A stretch of 64,000 bases of DNA from Anodontia alba (Eukaryota; Mollusca; Bivalvia; Lucinida; Lucinidae). Below, one piece after another: positions 44,945 through 54,668 of this stretch. A program made the position numbers and the translations under genes. The stretch covers positions 41,307,668 to 41,371,667 of the forward strand of contig OZ024825.1 of the NCBI GenBank assembly GCA_964016985.1. Direction: 5' to 3'. The notes below the pieces were generated by a model. It saw only the letters and a program-made list of their open reading frames with translations, did no database searches and had not been told where the DNA came from. Position 1 is the first letter of the stretch, and every line of letters starts with the position of its first letter.

Positions 44945-45150
44945 TTATAGACCCCTGCTAATTTCTCCATATGCTACAATGCTAAGAGTTTTTTTAAGTC
45001 TCTCACCTGCTAAAGTTCCATAGTCCCAAAACAGATCCAGGTTTTGGTTGCATGTGATAGCCATTTGAGTTCGCAACAGATTCTTCAGTTTTCGTGTCCT
45101 CTTCAGCACTTCGAAAACATATGCCATTGCCTGCCTTGTAACATCCCCAA
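44945..45150 (-). other. Possible minus-strand exon, unidentified
   Basis: Two overlapping minus frames are open here. One reads QAMAYVFEVLKRTRKLKNLL and then MAITCNQNLDLFWDYGTLAG before a GTGAGA that could be a donor near 45008. The other contains KAGNGICFRSAEEDTKTEES. Base composition is less AT-rich than the surroundings. I recognise no family. It could be an exon of an antisense gene inside the dystrobrevin intron or a captured gene fragment. Confidence 0.3.
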
Positions 45151-45348
45151 AACTCCTCAGATTCAGGGTCACAAACTGCAATGACTGACTGACAGTTTGT
45201 AGCACTCCACACAGCCAAATAATTTGTAGCACTCCACACAGCTTGTAACATCCCCAAAACTCCTAAGTCAGGGTCACAAACTGCAATGACTGACAATTTG
45301 TAGCACTCCACACAGCCAAATAATTTGTAGCACTCCACACAGCCAAAT
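45142..45348. repeat. ~104-bp tandem duplication
   Basis: 'aacatccccaaaactcct' to 'gtagcactccacacagc' is present twice (45142-45240 and 45246-45348). Each copy holds two 'tttgtagcactccacacag' units. The second copy runs directly into the pentanucleotide satellite. Confidence 0.9.
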
Positions 45349-46065
45349 ATCATATCATATCATATCAAATCATATCATAACATACCATATGATATGATAT
45401 CATATCATATCATATAATATCATACCATACCATACCATAATATCATATCATATCATATCGCACCGCACCGTGCCGCACTGCATCATATCATAACGTACAA
45501 TATGATATGATATCATATCATATCATATCATATAATACCGTACCATACCATACCATACCGTACCATATATCATATATCATATACATGTACCATATACCAT
45601 ATCATAACATATCATTTCATAGCATTACATATCATATCATATCATATCATATCATATCATATCACATCATATCATTTCGTATCATATCATACCGTTTCAT
45701 ATCATTTCATATCATACCATATCGTATCATATCATATCATATCATACTATATCATATCATATCAAATCATATCGTATCATGTCATATTATATCGTATCAT
45801 ATCGTATCGTATCGTATCATCTCGTATCATATCATATATCATATATCATATACATGAACCATATACCATACCATATCACATCATATCATATTATATCATA
45901 TCATACCATATATCATATATCATACATCATATATCATATACATGTACCATATACCATACCATACCATACCATACCATATGCCACATGCCACATGCCACAT
46001 GCCACATGCCATGCCATGCCATACCATACCAATACCAATACCATACCATACCATACCATACCATA
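45349..46065. repeat. Pentanucleotide satellite (CATAT/CATAC)n
   Basis: About 720 bp with a 5-bp period. It starts as CATAT, passes through stretches of CATAC, CACCG and CATTT variants, inserts 'atatatcatatacatgtacc' blocks near 45565, 45835 and 45920, and ends as CATGC then CATAC. The Tyr-His-Ile-Ser open frames in this region are readings of the repeat. Confidence 0.97.
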
Positions 46066-46170
46066 AAGATATTTTGCTTTTTTGTTTGAACTTTTTTTGA
46101 CCCAAAATAATAAAGTTTTATTTCTTTATGAAAACATTTGTTGCTCAAATCTCACTCAGTGATGCCAAAA

Positions 46171-46594
46171 CATTACCATATTTTCCCTAAGTACATGTAT
46201 TGGGGCACCCTACTCCTTACCATATTTGTCATAAAGTTTGAACAAGTCCATTTTACTACCTGGTTTAACCCTAGTCCTGCCTAACCGGGATATACCTTGA
46301 CTTTGTAAACAGTGTAGATCCAGATCAGTAAGCTTCTGAAGAAGCCAGTTGATCTGGATCTGCACTGTTTGTCAATAAGTATGTGACTTTGTATCAGCAA
46401 CCTGGATCAAGTAATATGATTGACTGAAAATTAGAAGTGGGCGTGGCATCTTAAATTATTTAACATGACAAAGGTTAAAATGTGTCTAAAACATGACTGG
46501 ATGTTTGGTAATAGGTGTAGACCAAGATCAGATGCATTCTGTGGTGTCTAATCTGGGTGTACATGGTTTGCATAGGACCCTGACAGTACTTAGG
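46171..46594. mobile_element. Family C element split by family A copy 15
   Basis: Left 'taccatattttccctaagta' through 'cattttactacctgg', then the A insertion. It resumes 'aaaatgtgtctaaaacatgac', hairpin 'gtgtagaccaagatcagatg', and right 'cagtacttagggtcacc'. Confidence 0.8.
46265..46478 (+). mobile_element. Family A TIR element (copy 15)
   Basis: TTAA flanks within a C element. Stem with two mismatches. Confidence 0.88.
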
Positions 46595-46624
46595 GTCACC
46601 AGTGATTAAGTACATTTTTGTTAG

Positions 46625-46800
46625 AAGCTTACAGGTGGCCATGTGGTTAACGCTCCCGACTTTGAATCACGCAATCCCAGAATTCACCTTGTGACTGTAC
46701 GGCACTTCAGTGCACAGAGCCTTTCATTATCACCCTTCCATTATCATGGTAAGACCTAGAGAATATTGAAAGGGATGTAAAACACAAAATCATTATCACT
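46625..46800 (+). mobile_element. SINE-4
   Basis: 'ggtggccatgtggttaacgctcccgac' head, 'agcctttcattatcaccctt' body, 'attgaaagggatgtaaaacac' tail. The B box is degraded. Confidence 0.75.
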
Positions 46801-46899
46801 TGTGCTGAGAAATAAAACAAAAACAAACATTTATCTGGTCTTGACTACAAGGTGTGCTATCGTATTGTTTGTGGGCTCAAAATGAATGATCAGAGGAGT

Positions 46900-47106
46900 T
46901 GTTTAGGAAGAGTATTTGGTGATAATTCTGGGATAATTTTTCTTATTTCTCCATATTAAAAACATATGTTGTGGGTACTCATTAGAAGCACCTCGGTGAG
47001 GTGCTTCTGATGAGTACCACAACATATGTTTTTATCGAGAACTGGAAAAAATTGTCCCAGAATTAGAAAATTATCCCAGAATTATCATCAACTATACCTC
47101 CTTAAC
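46900..47106. mobile_element. Family B' TIR element next to an exon
   Basis: 'gttgtttaggaagagtattt' to 'actatacctccttaac', with inverted 'gataattctgggataatttt'. The right arm carries an extra 'tcccagaattagaaaatta'. It ends 48 bp before the dystrobrevin exon. Confidence 0.85.
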
Positions 47107-47154
47107 AAGTCCTCTGGAATGCATTAAGTATGGAAATATTTGATATTTTTTCAG

Positions 47155-47235
47155 GGGCACAGAATTTTGATGTGATAAGATTTGCCACATACAGAACAGC
47201 ATGTAAATTGAGATATATACAGAAAAAGACCAACT
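47155..47235 (+). CDS. Dystrobrevin exon ([16 protein letters not shown])
   Basis: An 81-nt exon, too short for a standard open-frame scan. The two leading bases complete Arg from the previous exon, and the exon then reads [26 protein letters not shown] and one T that joins TG of the next exon to give Leu. The block closely matches the [20 protein letters not shown] stretch of dystrobrevins, which leads into EF-hand region 1. The acceptor is 'atattttttcag' (AG 47153-47154) and the donor is GTAAGT at 47236-47241. The length is a multiple of three, so skipping it would keep the frame. It sits between a B' element and F-like arms. Confidence is very high because sequence, phases and signals agree. 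Confidence 0.95.
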
Positions 47236-47254
47236 GTAAGTATATGTAAGACAC

Positions 47255-47370
47255 ACTGAAGACAAAAATGAGTGATATTTTTTCTTATTTTCTCCACAAG
47301 AAAGAGCTTGACATTTCATGTGAATTATTTTCACATGGAATTTCAAACTCTGTTTCCAGAAATAAAATAC
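47255..47370. mobile_element. F-like arms
   Basis: 'cttattttctccacaagaaagagcttgacatttcatgtgaa' is opposed to 'catggaatttcaaactctg' and 'ttccagaaataaaa'. Ends are unclear. Confidence 0.5.
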
Positions 47371-47433
47371 CTTGGTCCAAGCCTGTATAGATGTAAATAA
47401 ATAAGGGCAGTGTTGGTACTCTATTGACCCTAG

Positions 47434-47614
47434 TCCTGCTGAACCCGGATATGTCCTACCTTTGCAAACAGTGTAGGTCCAGATCAGTTGACTGTGAGTT
47501 TAGTTCTGCACTGTTTGCCATTAAGAATATGACTTTGTATCAACAATCTGGATCAAGAAATCTGATTGGCTGAAAATTTGAAATGCTTAGTTTATTCAGC
47601 AGAACAAGGGTTAA
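47434..47614 (+). mobile_element. Family A TIR element (copy 16), stem deleted
   Basis: Left TTGACCCTAGTCCTGCTGAA, right 'ttcagcagaacaagggttaa'. The central stem has lost most of its GGCTTC part. Confidence 0.8.
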
Positions 47615-47616
47615 CA

Positions 47617-47812
47617 CATAGTATGCTGGGTCAAAATTTCAGCAGACATTCTGAAATATATTTTTTTTTCATTATGCCCCAAGAAAAAGGTTATTGTCTG
47701 ATTTGCATGAAATGTCAAATCCTATTTTCTGTACAAAACAAAACAAAAAAAACCCAAAAAAAACCCCCAAAACAAATACCATAAATTTATCATTGACTGA
47801 ATTTGCCCAGAT
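47617..47812. mobile_element. Family F TIR element
   Basis: 'acatagtatgctgggtcaaa' to 'tgcccagataatgctaaccc'. An A-rich expansion sits in the right arm. Confidence 0.7.
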
Positions 47813-47865
47813 AATGCTAACCCTAGAAGTGCTAAGCAAAATTATAGTGGACAACATTTTAATTT

Positions 47866-49607
47866 TTGTTGTGACTGCTTTAGCAAGTAGGAGCGACATA
47901 GGGATCAATTTCCAGCATCGTCATTTGCATTGGCGTTGTCATCAGCCTCAACAATGTTAAGTCTGTGAGTTTAGTTCCATTTCTCAAACACCAAGGCTTC
48001 TTAGTTATTAGGCTAATTAAACTTCATACACACATTTGTTACCATGTACCCTGCCAACTGTCATTGACCATTACTGACCTTGACCTGCTTTTTATGCCTA
48101 GCTGAACAGTGTTTAGTCTATGCTTGTAGCTCCAATGTTAACCCTTGTCCTGCTGAATAAATTAAGATGCCACACCCACTTCTAATTTTCAGCCAATCAG
48201 ATATACTTGATCGGGATTGTTGCCATAAATTCACATGCTTAATGGCAAACAGTGCAGATCCAGATTAGTTGGCTTCTTCAGAAGCCAACTGATCTGGATC
48301 TACACTGTTTGCAAATGCAGGGTGTATCCGGGTTCAGCAGGACAAGGGTTAAGTCTGTGCATTTAGCTCCATTTCTTGAACACCAAGGCTTCAGTAGGCT
48401 AATGATACTTCATACACACATCCACACACCCGCCCACTGTTATCACTACTGAGCTTGACATACTTTACGCTTGGCTAAACAGTGTTGAGTCTGTGTGTTT
48501 AGCTCCGTTTCTCAAACACTAAGGCCAACAGGCTAATGAAACCTTATGCACACATCTGCCATGAAGTATTGCCATTGACCATCAGTGACCTTGACCTACT
48601 TCTCACGCTTAACTGAACAATGTAAAGTCTGTGCATTTTGTTCCATTTCTGGAACACAGAGGCATCTACCTTAATGAAACTACATACAAACATCCACTAT
48701 GACACACCCTAGGCACTGCCATCAGTTATTAATGACCTTGACCTATTTTTTATGCTTGGCTGAGCAATGTTTAGTCAGTACGTTTAGTTCTATTTTCGAA
48801 CACTGAAGCCACTGCACTAATGAAATGTCATACACACATCCACCATGATGCAACCTGCACTGTGCCATTGACCATTTCTGACCTTGACCTACTTTCCACA
48901 CTTGTCTGAACAATGTTTTGACTGTGCATTTAGTATGGTATCTCAAACACAGAGGCCTCTAACCTAATGAAAACTTTATACACACATCCCCCATGACACA
49001 CTCAGCCCACTGCCATACTGGCATTGACATGCTTTTCATGCTTGGCTGAATCAGTGTTTTGTCTGTGTGTTTAGCTTGATTTCTGGACCACCGGAGGCCT
49101 CTACGCTAATGAAACTTCATACACACCCTACCATGACACACCCTGCCCACTTCCTTCTAACTGTTACTGACCTTAACCTACTTTTCATGCATGGCTGAAC
49201 AATGTTTAGTCTGTGTGTTTAGCTCCCTTGCTCGGAAACTGAGGCCTTGATGCTAGTGCAACTTCATACAAACATCTGCTAAAACCCACCCTTCCCAATG
49301 CCAAAGACCATTTCTGACCTTGACCTACTTTTCACACTTGGCTGAACAGTGTCTAGTCCGAGCACCAAGGCCTATAGGGTAATGAAACTTCATACACACA
49401 TCCATCAAGATGCACCCTGTTGTTACTGAATAGTAACTGAAAAAAAAAAAAAAAAAAAAAAAGATGCACCCTGTCAAGTGCTGTGTACTGTTTCTGACCT
49501 TGACCTCTTTTTCATGCTTGGCTGAAGAATGTTCAGACTGTACATTTAGTTCCATGTCTTGAACACCTTAAACAGTGGTGACTTAGCCATTCAATGAATT
49601 TCTTGTT
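47866..49607. mobile_element. H element with ~147-bp tandem array
   Basis: Starts 'gttgtgactgctttagcaag', ends 'acttagccattcaatgaatttcttgtt'. About ten units are anchored by TGACCTTGACCTACTTTT (48586, 48733, 48879) and 'gtgtgtttagctccatttct'. A family A copy splits an early unit. A poly-A run (49440-49462) sits in a late unit. Confidence 0.87.
48138..48352 (-). mobile_element. Family A TIR element (copy 17), inside an H unit
   Basis: TTAA at 48138-48141 and 48349-48352, full stem, reverse orientation. Confidence 0.93.
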
Positions 49608-49747
49608 CTTTATTATTTTTCAGAGAAAATAAGGCATGGCATTTCATGTGAATTGTCTGCATGCAATGTCAAGCATTATTTTCTCTGAAAACTACAAAAA
49701 AAACAAATCAGAATGACATCTGCAGCAGTTGTGATGTCAGATTAACA

Positions 49748-50252
49748 CTTTAAAGGAAAACACTCACAAACATCTGCATGCACTTTAAAAGCAAGACCAT
49801 AGAAAGCTGAACATTTTGCAACAAATTTCATGAAAATCGACCAAATTATAAGGATGTTATAGAAGTTTTAAAATTTTGGTTGTCTGATCGGTCCAGAACG
49901 AGGCTGTGAGTAAATGACGTCAAACTCTCACAATTAAAAATATAAAATAACCATTTGGATGCAAAGAGTGCTAGAAAGGGCACTTTATAAATCTTTGTAT
50001 TAAATACAATGAACATTAACCTTAAAAAAGTGGAAAAACAGCCTATACCTGTAAACAAACAGTTTTTGAATTTAGTCACATGACAAGGCTTTCAAAATGG
50101 CAGCCCCTATAGGCAGCCATTGTGAAATGTTCAAATGCCATATCTTCAAAACTGCTGAAATGATTTTCATGAAACTTGTCGCAAAATGTTCTATTCTCCA
50201 AGACCTTTAGTTTAAAGTGTATATTGATTTTTGTGAGCATTTCCCTTTAAGG
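49748..50252. mobile_element. TIR element J, ~500 bp
   Basis: Left 'tttaaaggaaaacactcacaaa', right inverse 'ttttgtgagcatttcccttt'. Second inner pair 'gcactttaaa' and 'tttaaagtgt'. The interior contains 'tgacgtcaaactctcacaat' and 'tcacatgacaaggctttcaaaatggc'. No protein motif. Confidence 0.75.
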
Positions 50253-50411
50253 GCTGAGATAAATTACAAGCTTTTTCTGAATTTCTGGTTTCATAATTGC
50301 ATGATATAGAGAGTCAGATATACAAAGTAAATTTTTTTAAAGAAAAAAAATAAACCTATGTTAAGATTCCCCTCCCCCACCCACCCTCTCCCCCACCCCT
50401 CCCCCACTCTG

Positions 50412-50612
50412 ATGTGATTTCAAGCTGTGCTGTTATATTTTTATTGCTGTTACCCCTTATTTTTTTCAGGGAAAATAAGACTTGACATTTTATAGGCAGG
50501 CAGTTCACATAAAATGTCAAGCCTTATTTTCTCTGAAAAAAAAAAATAAAAAAATAAAAATAATAATAAGAATGTTGTCTGCTGCAGTTGTGATTAGCAC
50601 TTTAAGGGTTAA
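50412..50612. mobile_element. F-like element
   Basis: Arms 'gggaaaataagacttgacatttt' and 'aaaatgtcaagccttattttc', right end 'gtgattagcactttaagggttaa'. Its right end is of the D/F mixed type seen at 30250. Confidence 0.68.
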
Positions 50613-50790
50613 CACCTCAGTGCTCTTATATCATGAAATTAGCAAATATCAGATTTGTGATGTTTTCCTGATTTTATCCAATAAAGTAGGGCTTCATCTT
50701 TCAGTACCTCAGGAAGACTGAGCTATGTGACTGGTCTTTCCTGGGTAACTTCATTTGAGACATCTAAGGAGGTTCACCTGATATTTACCT

Positions 50791-51025
50791 GGGCCCATTT
50801 GTTCAAAACTAACGATGTTGTTAGTTAAGAATTCGTTAAATTTTACATCAAGTGATACGCAAATATGCTGAAATTTTTGGCTGAAAAAATGTGAGTAGCT
50901 TTTGCACTACTCATATTTTTTCAGCAAGAACTATCAGAATATTGTGTATTGAATCCGCTAAAATAGTTAATGAAATGACCCTTAATAAGCACGTTAAGCT
51001 AACGACGCTTTGAACAACTGGGCCC
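50791..51025. mobile_element. Family E TIR element (copy 8)
   Basis: GGGCCCATTTGTTCAAA to 'ctttgaacaactgggccc'. The stem apex is deleted ('gtagcttttgcactactcat'). Confidence 0.88.
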
Positions 51026-51029
51026 TGGA

Positions 51030-51565
51030 ATGTATGTCAAGCCTATAGAGTTGGTTCACTTGTAATGTTTAGCCCTAATTTTTCAGAAAGATAGAAAAAT
51101 ATTAAAAACTATTTCTCTGTACACATAGTTAATAACTGAAGAAAAAGCTTTTGCTTTTGAGTTTTGTGAGGGAGATGGGACTCGCATACCCCACCCCAAC
51201 TCAACCATGTATGTAGGGGTGGGAGCAAGCATTTATTATAATGAAATCAAATTTTAGCCAAAAAATATTTGAATGTATCCTTAAATATAATCCTTTTTCT
51301 TCATACTGCGTAAAAACTGCACATGTTTTGTTTTGCCCAAAGTGGCACTAATTACAACGTACTTTCTGACTTATTTAATCACTCATCTGCCTGTATCTTC
51401 ATTGTAAATCATTGAACATGACAGATCTATCTTGAACCCTTTAATCTTCTGGCTTATCTAAAAAAAAATGAAAAGAATTAAAGAAATCTTATGGGGTTTT
51501 TTTCACAAAAGGTAATAACTAGTTGTTTTGGAAGTACAATCTTACATGTCATTGTCAAAAACAAA
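51030..51565. other. No recognisable feature
   Basis: AT-rich intronic sequence with no convincing frame or repeat. Confidence 0.5.
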
Positions 51566-51569
51566 ATCT

Positions 51570-51768
51570 AACTCCAGATAAGGTACACTTTTGAACCAAA
51601 AAGTAATATGATTATGCAATATTTTTCTTATTTCTCCATGAAAACATATGTTGTGGGTACTCATTAGAAGTGCCTCAATGAGGCACTTCTAATGAGTATC
51701 CACAACATGGGTTTTCTTTGGGAAATAAGAAAAAATATTTACCTTATACCCCCAGTTATCTAGAGCTG
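51570..51768. mobile_element. Family B TIR element
   Basis: 'aactccagataaggtacact' to 'cccagttatctagagctg'. Perfect stem 'attagaagtgcctca'. Confidence 0.88.
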
Positions 51769-52109
51769 TGACTGGAATCACATTAACACAGAAATGTCTG
51801 AACACACTGTGTACACTCTGGTCAAATGGCTCCTTTTATCTGTTTGATCAGTGTCTGCACTGTGTGACATTCAACCAGCACATCTCTAACCCATCAACAA
51901 GGTTGTTAAATGAACTTGTTCAGATTTAAGGATAAGTATACCGCAGAAAACAGGGCTACACATTTTGTATTAATTGTCGCCTACTTTCATGAAACATCTA
52001 GTGATTTTTTTTTTCTTTTTTTTTTTTTTTTTTTTTTTTTTTGGAGAGATTGTCTGCTAATATTTAAATTAAGCAAGTTAAAGCTTAAAATGTTAGGGTA
52101 TTCTTGTTA

Positions 52110-52325
52110 CCATGTATTCCCTAAGAATTGGGGACTGGCAGGCCTGAGCAAACAGTACAAACCCAGATCAGACACCACAGAATATGGCATCTGATCAGGA
52201 TCTACTCTGTTTGTGAATGATCCAGCAATTTTTAGACATATCAACAAGTAATAATGGACTCATAGAAAGTTTAGAGTAAGTTTGCTTAGCAGTTGTTGTG
52301 GTCAAATATTTGGGGTAAATTATGT
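52110..52325. mobile_element. Family C TIR element
   Basis: 'accatgtattccctaagaat', hairpin 'acccagatcagacaccacag/atggcatctgatcaggat', right 'aatatttggggtaaatta'. Confidence 0.78.
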
Positions 52326-52380
52326 ATCAATATACTGTTGAACTTTAACCTGCTGGACTTATATATCAGCCAATGACTTT

Positions 52381-52626
52381 TTAACCCTTAAAGCGCCAAG
52401 AAAACCTGCATCTGAAAATGTCGTCTGTTTATGTCGTCTGCTGCATCTTCTTGCAAACTTTTCAAACATACTTTTTGCAAATAGGCAAACAGTGTGGACC
52501 CAAATCAGACTGCTCCTAGAGGAGCAGTCTGATCTGGGTCCATACTGTTTGCAACAATGACTTTTAAAGTGTTCAGCAGAAGACAAAGCAGACGACAGTT
52601 GTTGTGTTTGGCGTCTTAAGGGTTAA
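52381..52626. mobile_element. Family D TIR element (copy 3)
   Basis: TTAACCCTTAAAGCGCCAAG to 'ggcgtcttaagggttaa'. Stem 'actgctcctagaggagcagt'. Opposite orientation to copies 1 and 2. Confidence 0.92.
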
Positions 52627-52756
52627 AAATATTTTTTCCTGTCTTTCCCAGGAACTTGGGCTTAAAATTTCAAGCAAATTATCTGCTAAGGAGACAATTG
52701 CATGAAATGTGAACTCCTGTTTTCTGGGGAAAAATAAAAATGAAATATCAGTTTGT

Positions 52757-52986
52757 TATCATAGCTGTTGATAAGATGCTCTTTTCAGTCCAGAAGTATT
52801 AATTTTTTTCTTATTTCTCCATGAAAACATATGTTGTGGGCTCTCATCAGAAGCGCCTCACTGAGGCACTTCTAATGAGTACCCACAATATATGTGAGGC
52901 ACTTCTAATGAGTACCCACAATATATGTTTTCATGGAGAATTAAGAAAAATATTTACCTGATACCCACTCTTATCTAGAGCTATGG
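52757..52986. mobile_element. Family B TIR element, arm duplicated
   Basis: 'atagctgttgataagatgct' to 'ctcttatctagagctatg'. The right arm 'gaggcacttctaatgagtacc' is present twice. Confidence 0.85.
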
Positions 52987-53075
52987 TTGTCTGTTGATTT
53001 TCCCCAGAGAATGCCAAAGGTAAAAAAAACAACAACAACATTTAAGTAACATATTTATGATTGCAGCTGTACATG

Positions 53076-53274
53076 TTAACATTTAGCATACTGGTGAAAA
53101 AAAAATTCAGCAGACGACATTCTGAGATATTTTTCTTATTTTTCCCAGCAAATAGGCTTTGTCATTTCATGCAAGGAGACAATTTGCATGAAATGACAAA
53201 GCCTACTGTTTATGGGAAAGTAAGAAAAAATATTTGTTGTCTGTTGAAATCGCCCAGAGAGAGGTAAAGGTTAG
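53076..53274. mobile_element. Family F TIR element
   Basis: TTAACATTTAGCATACTGG to 'cccagagagaggtaaaggttag'. Arms 'ggctttgtcatttcatgcaa' and 'ttgcatgaaatgacaaagcc'. Confidence 0.87.
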
Positions 53275-53356
53275 TGTTTTTTTTTCCTTTGAAATAAAAA
53301 ACAATGTTTGATTAGTGTGCTGGTAACATCATAGTTTACTGCCTGCATTATTACAA

Positions 53357-53572
53357 TTCAACACTTTGCATGCTGTATACAAATTGCAGCTGACAACATT
53401 TTGAAATATTTCTTCTTGATTTTTATAGAAAATAGGATTTGACATTTCATGCAAATTGTCTCCTTACGAGACAATTTGCATGGAGCGTCAGATCCTATCT
53501 TTTAGAAAAAATAAGAATAATACCATCAGTTTGTTGTCTGCTGAATTTTCCCACAGCATGGAAAGTGTTAGG
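53357..53572. mobile_element. Family F TIR element
   Basis: 'ttcaacactttgcatgctg' to 'cccacagcatggaaagtgtta'. A partial third copy starts at 53660. Confidence 0.83.
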
Positions 53573-54076
53573 AAAGAAAAACCTTATTTGTAAACTTGAT
53601 ATCCGACCTTGTAAAAATTTTAAACTGACATTTTGCTATATCTGAAAATGAAAGAGTTTTAACCTTTACCACTCTCTGGGAAAATTGTGCAGATTACAAA
53701 CTGATTTTTTTTTCACCTGTTTTTACACAGAAAATAGGCTTTGACATTTCATGCAAATTGTTTTCTGAATACACTGCCATTATGCTTAAAATTTTGACAA
53801 ATGCTACTAAAAGAAGCAGTTGATCAGACAGGCCTGAGCAAGCAGTGTAGACCCAGATCAGATGCTGCAGAATGCGGCGTCTCATCAGATCGACTCTTTT
53901 TGCAACTCATCCAGCAGTTTTTAGACTCATTATTAGCTGACCTGATCAACAGTGTAGACCCTGATCAGATGCCGCAAAATGCGGCATTTGATCAGTGTCT
54001 TTACCGTTTTCCACGCATCCAGCAGGTTTTAGACACATTGATAGTTAGTATAAAATGGACTTCTAAGACATATATG

Positions 54077-54668
54077 ACAGGCCTCCATGGCTCATTTGGA
54101 TGCGCGTAATCAGGAGGTTGCAGGTTTGACCCTCGCCGGGTCCGCGGGGTGGTCGGGTGGTGCGAAGGTGCTGTGTATCTTAGATCACCGGGGCGTCCAA
54201 CTGATATTGGCTTACAGTTGGGCAAGGCCTGCTATCCTTGTAGTGGGTAAGGGTAGAGGGGGAATGTTTTTATTTCTTCTGTTTCTTCACTTTCATTCCT
54301 GTTCCTCTTTCTTCCCTGTCCCTCTCTTTCATCTCCTCTACTCTCTCTTCTATCTCTTTTCTCCCTTTCTCTGGGAGACGACACAAAATGACCCTCAAGG
54401 GTTGACGTGTCGTTAAACCCCAACACAATCAATCGCCGGGTCCGCAACATTCTTTCATGGAGATTTGATCATAAAATATTTTCTATGGTCATTTTCTCCC
54501 TTCTGCTGATTCAAAAAGGGCAGTTGTCAGTTTCTGGCAAAAGAATGTGCACAATACTGGTTAGCCGCTTAGAGGACTAAGCCTGCCCAGTAAAAGTGTG
54601 GTTTGGTAAATTGACCTTGCTCGACATGACCTCATTGGGTTGACTGGGCCATAAAACCTCAACACAAA
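54077..54668 (+). mobile_element. SINE-2 split by SINE-3
   Basis: Head 'ggctcatttggatgcgcg' with B box 'caggtttgaccctcg', body resuming 'gcaacattctttcatggag' at 54446, and 3' end 'gttgactgggccataaaacc'. Flanks show a diverged duplication of 'taagacatatat'. Confidence 0.88.
54146..54432 (+). mobile_element. SINE-3, full length with target duplication
   Basis: Flanked by TCGCCGGGTCCGC at 54133-54145 and 54433-54445. It begins 'ggggtggtcgggtggtgcg', has a C/T-rich middle (TCCTCTTTCTTCCCTGTCCC), then 'ctttctctgggagacgac', and ends 'gtgtcgttaaaccccaac' and (AATC)n. I see no clear A and B boxes, so its promoter class is open. Confidence 0.93.

Larger units (their letters stand above)
47816..49745. 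mobile_element. Family F-like copy split by an H element
   Basis: Left part 47816-47865 ('taaccctagaagtgctaagc...gtggacaacattttaattttt') and right part 49608-49745 ('tattatttttcagagaaaataagg' onward) flank the H element. The break is again at the T-run. Confidence 0.7.

Noticed and set aside
45507..46148. Tyr/His/Ile-rich proteins in several frames
   Set aside because: They are readings of the pentanucleotide satellite; all frames are open because of the period and composition.
54087..54450. Proteins in both strands over the SINE-3 copy at 54146 (and again at 55370)
   Set aside because: The same frames recur in both SINE-3 copies and start or end in flanking sequence; they are non-coding SINE readings.
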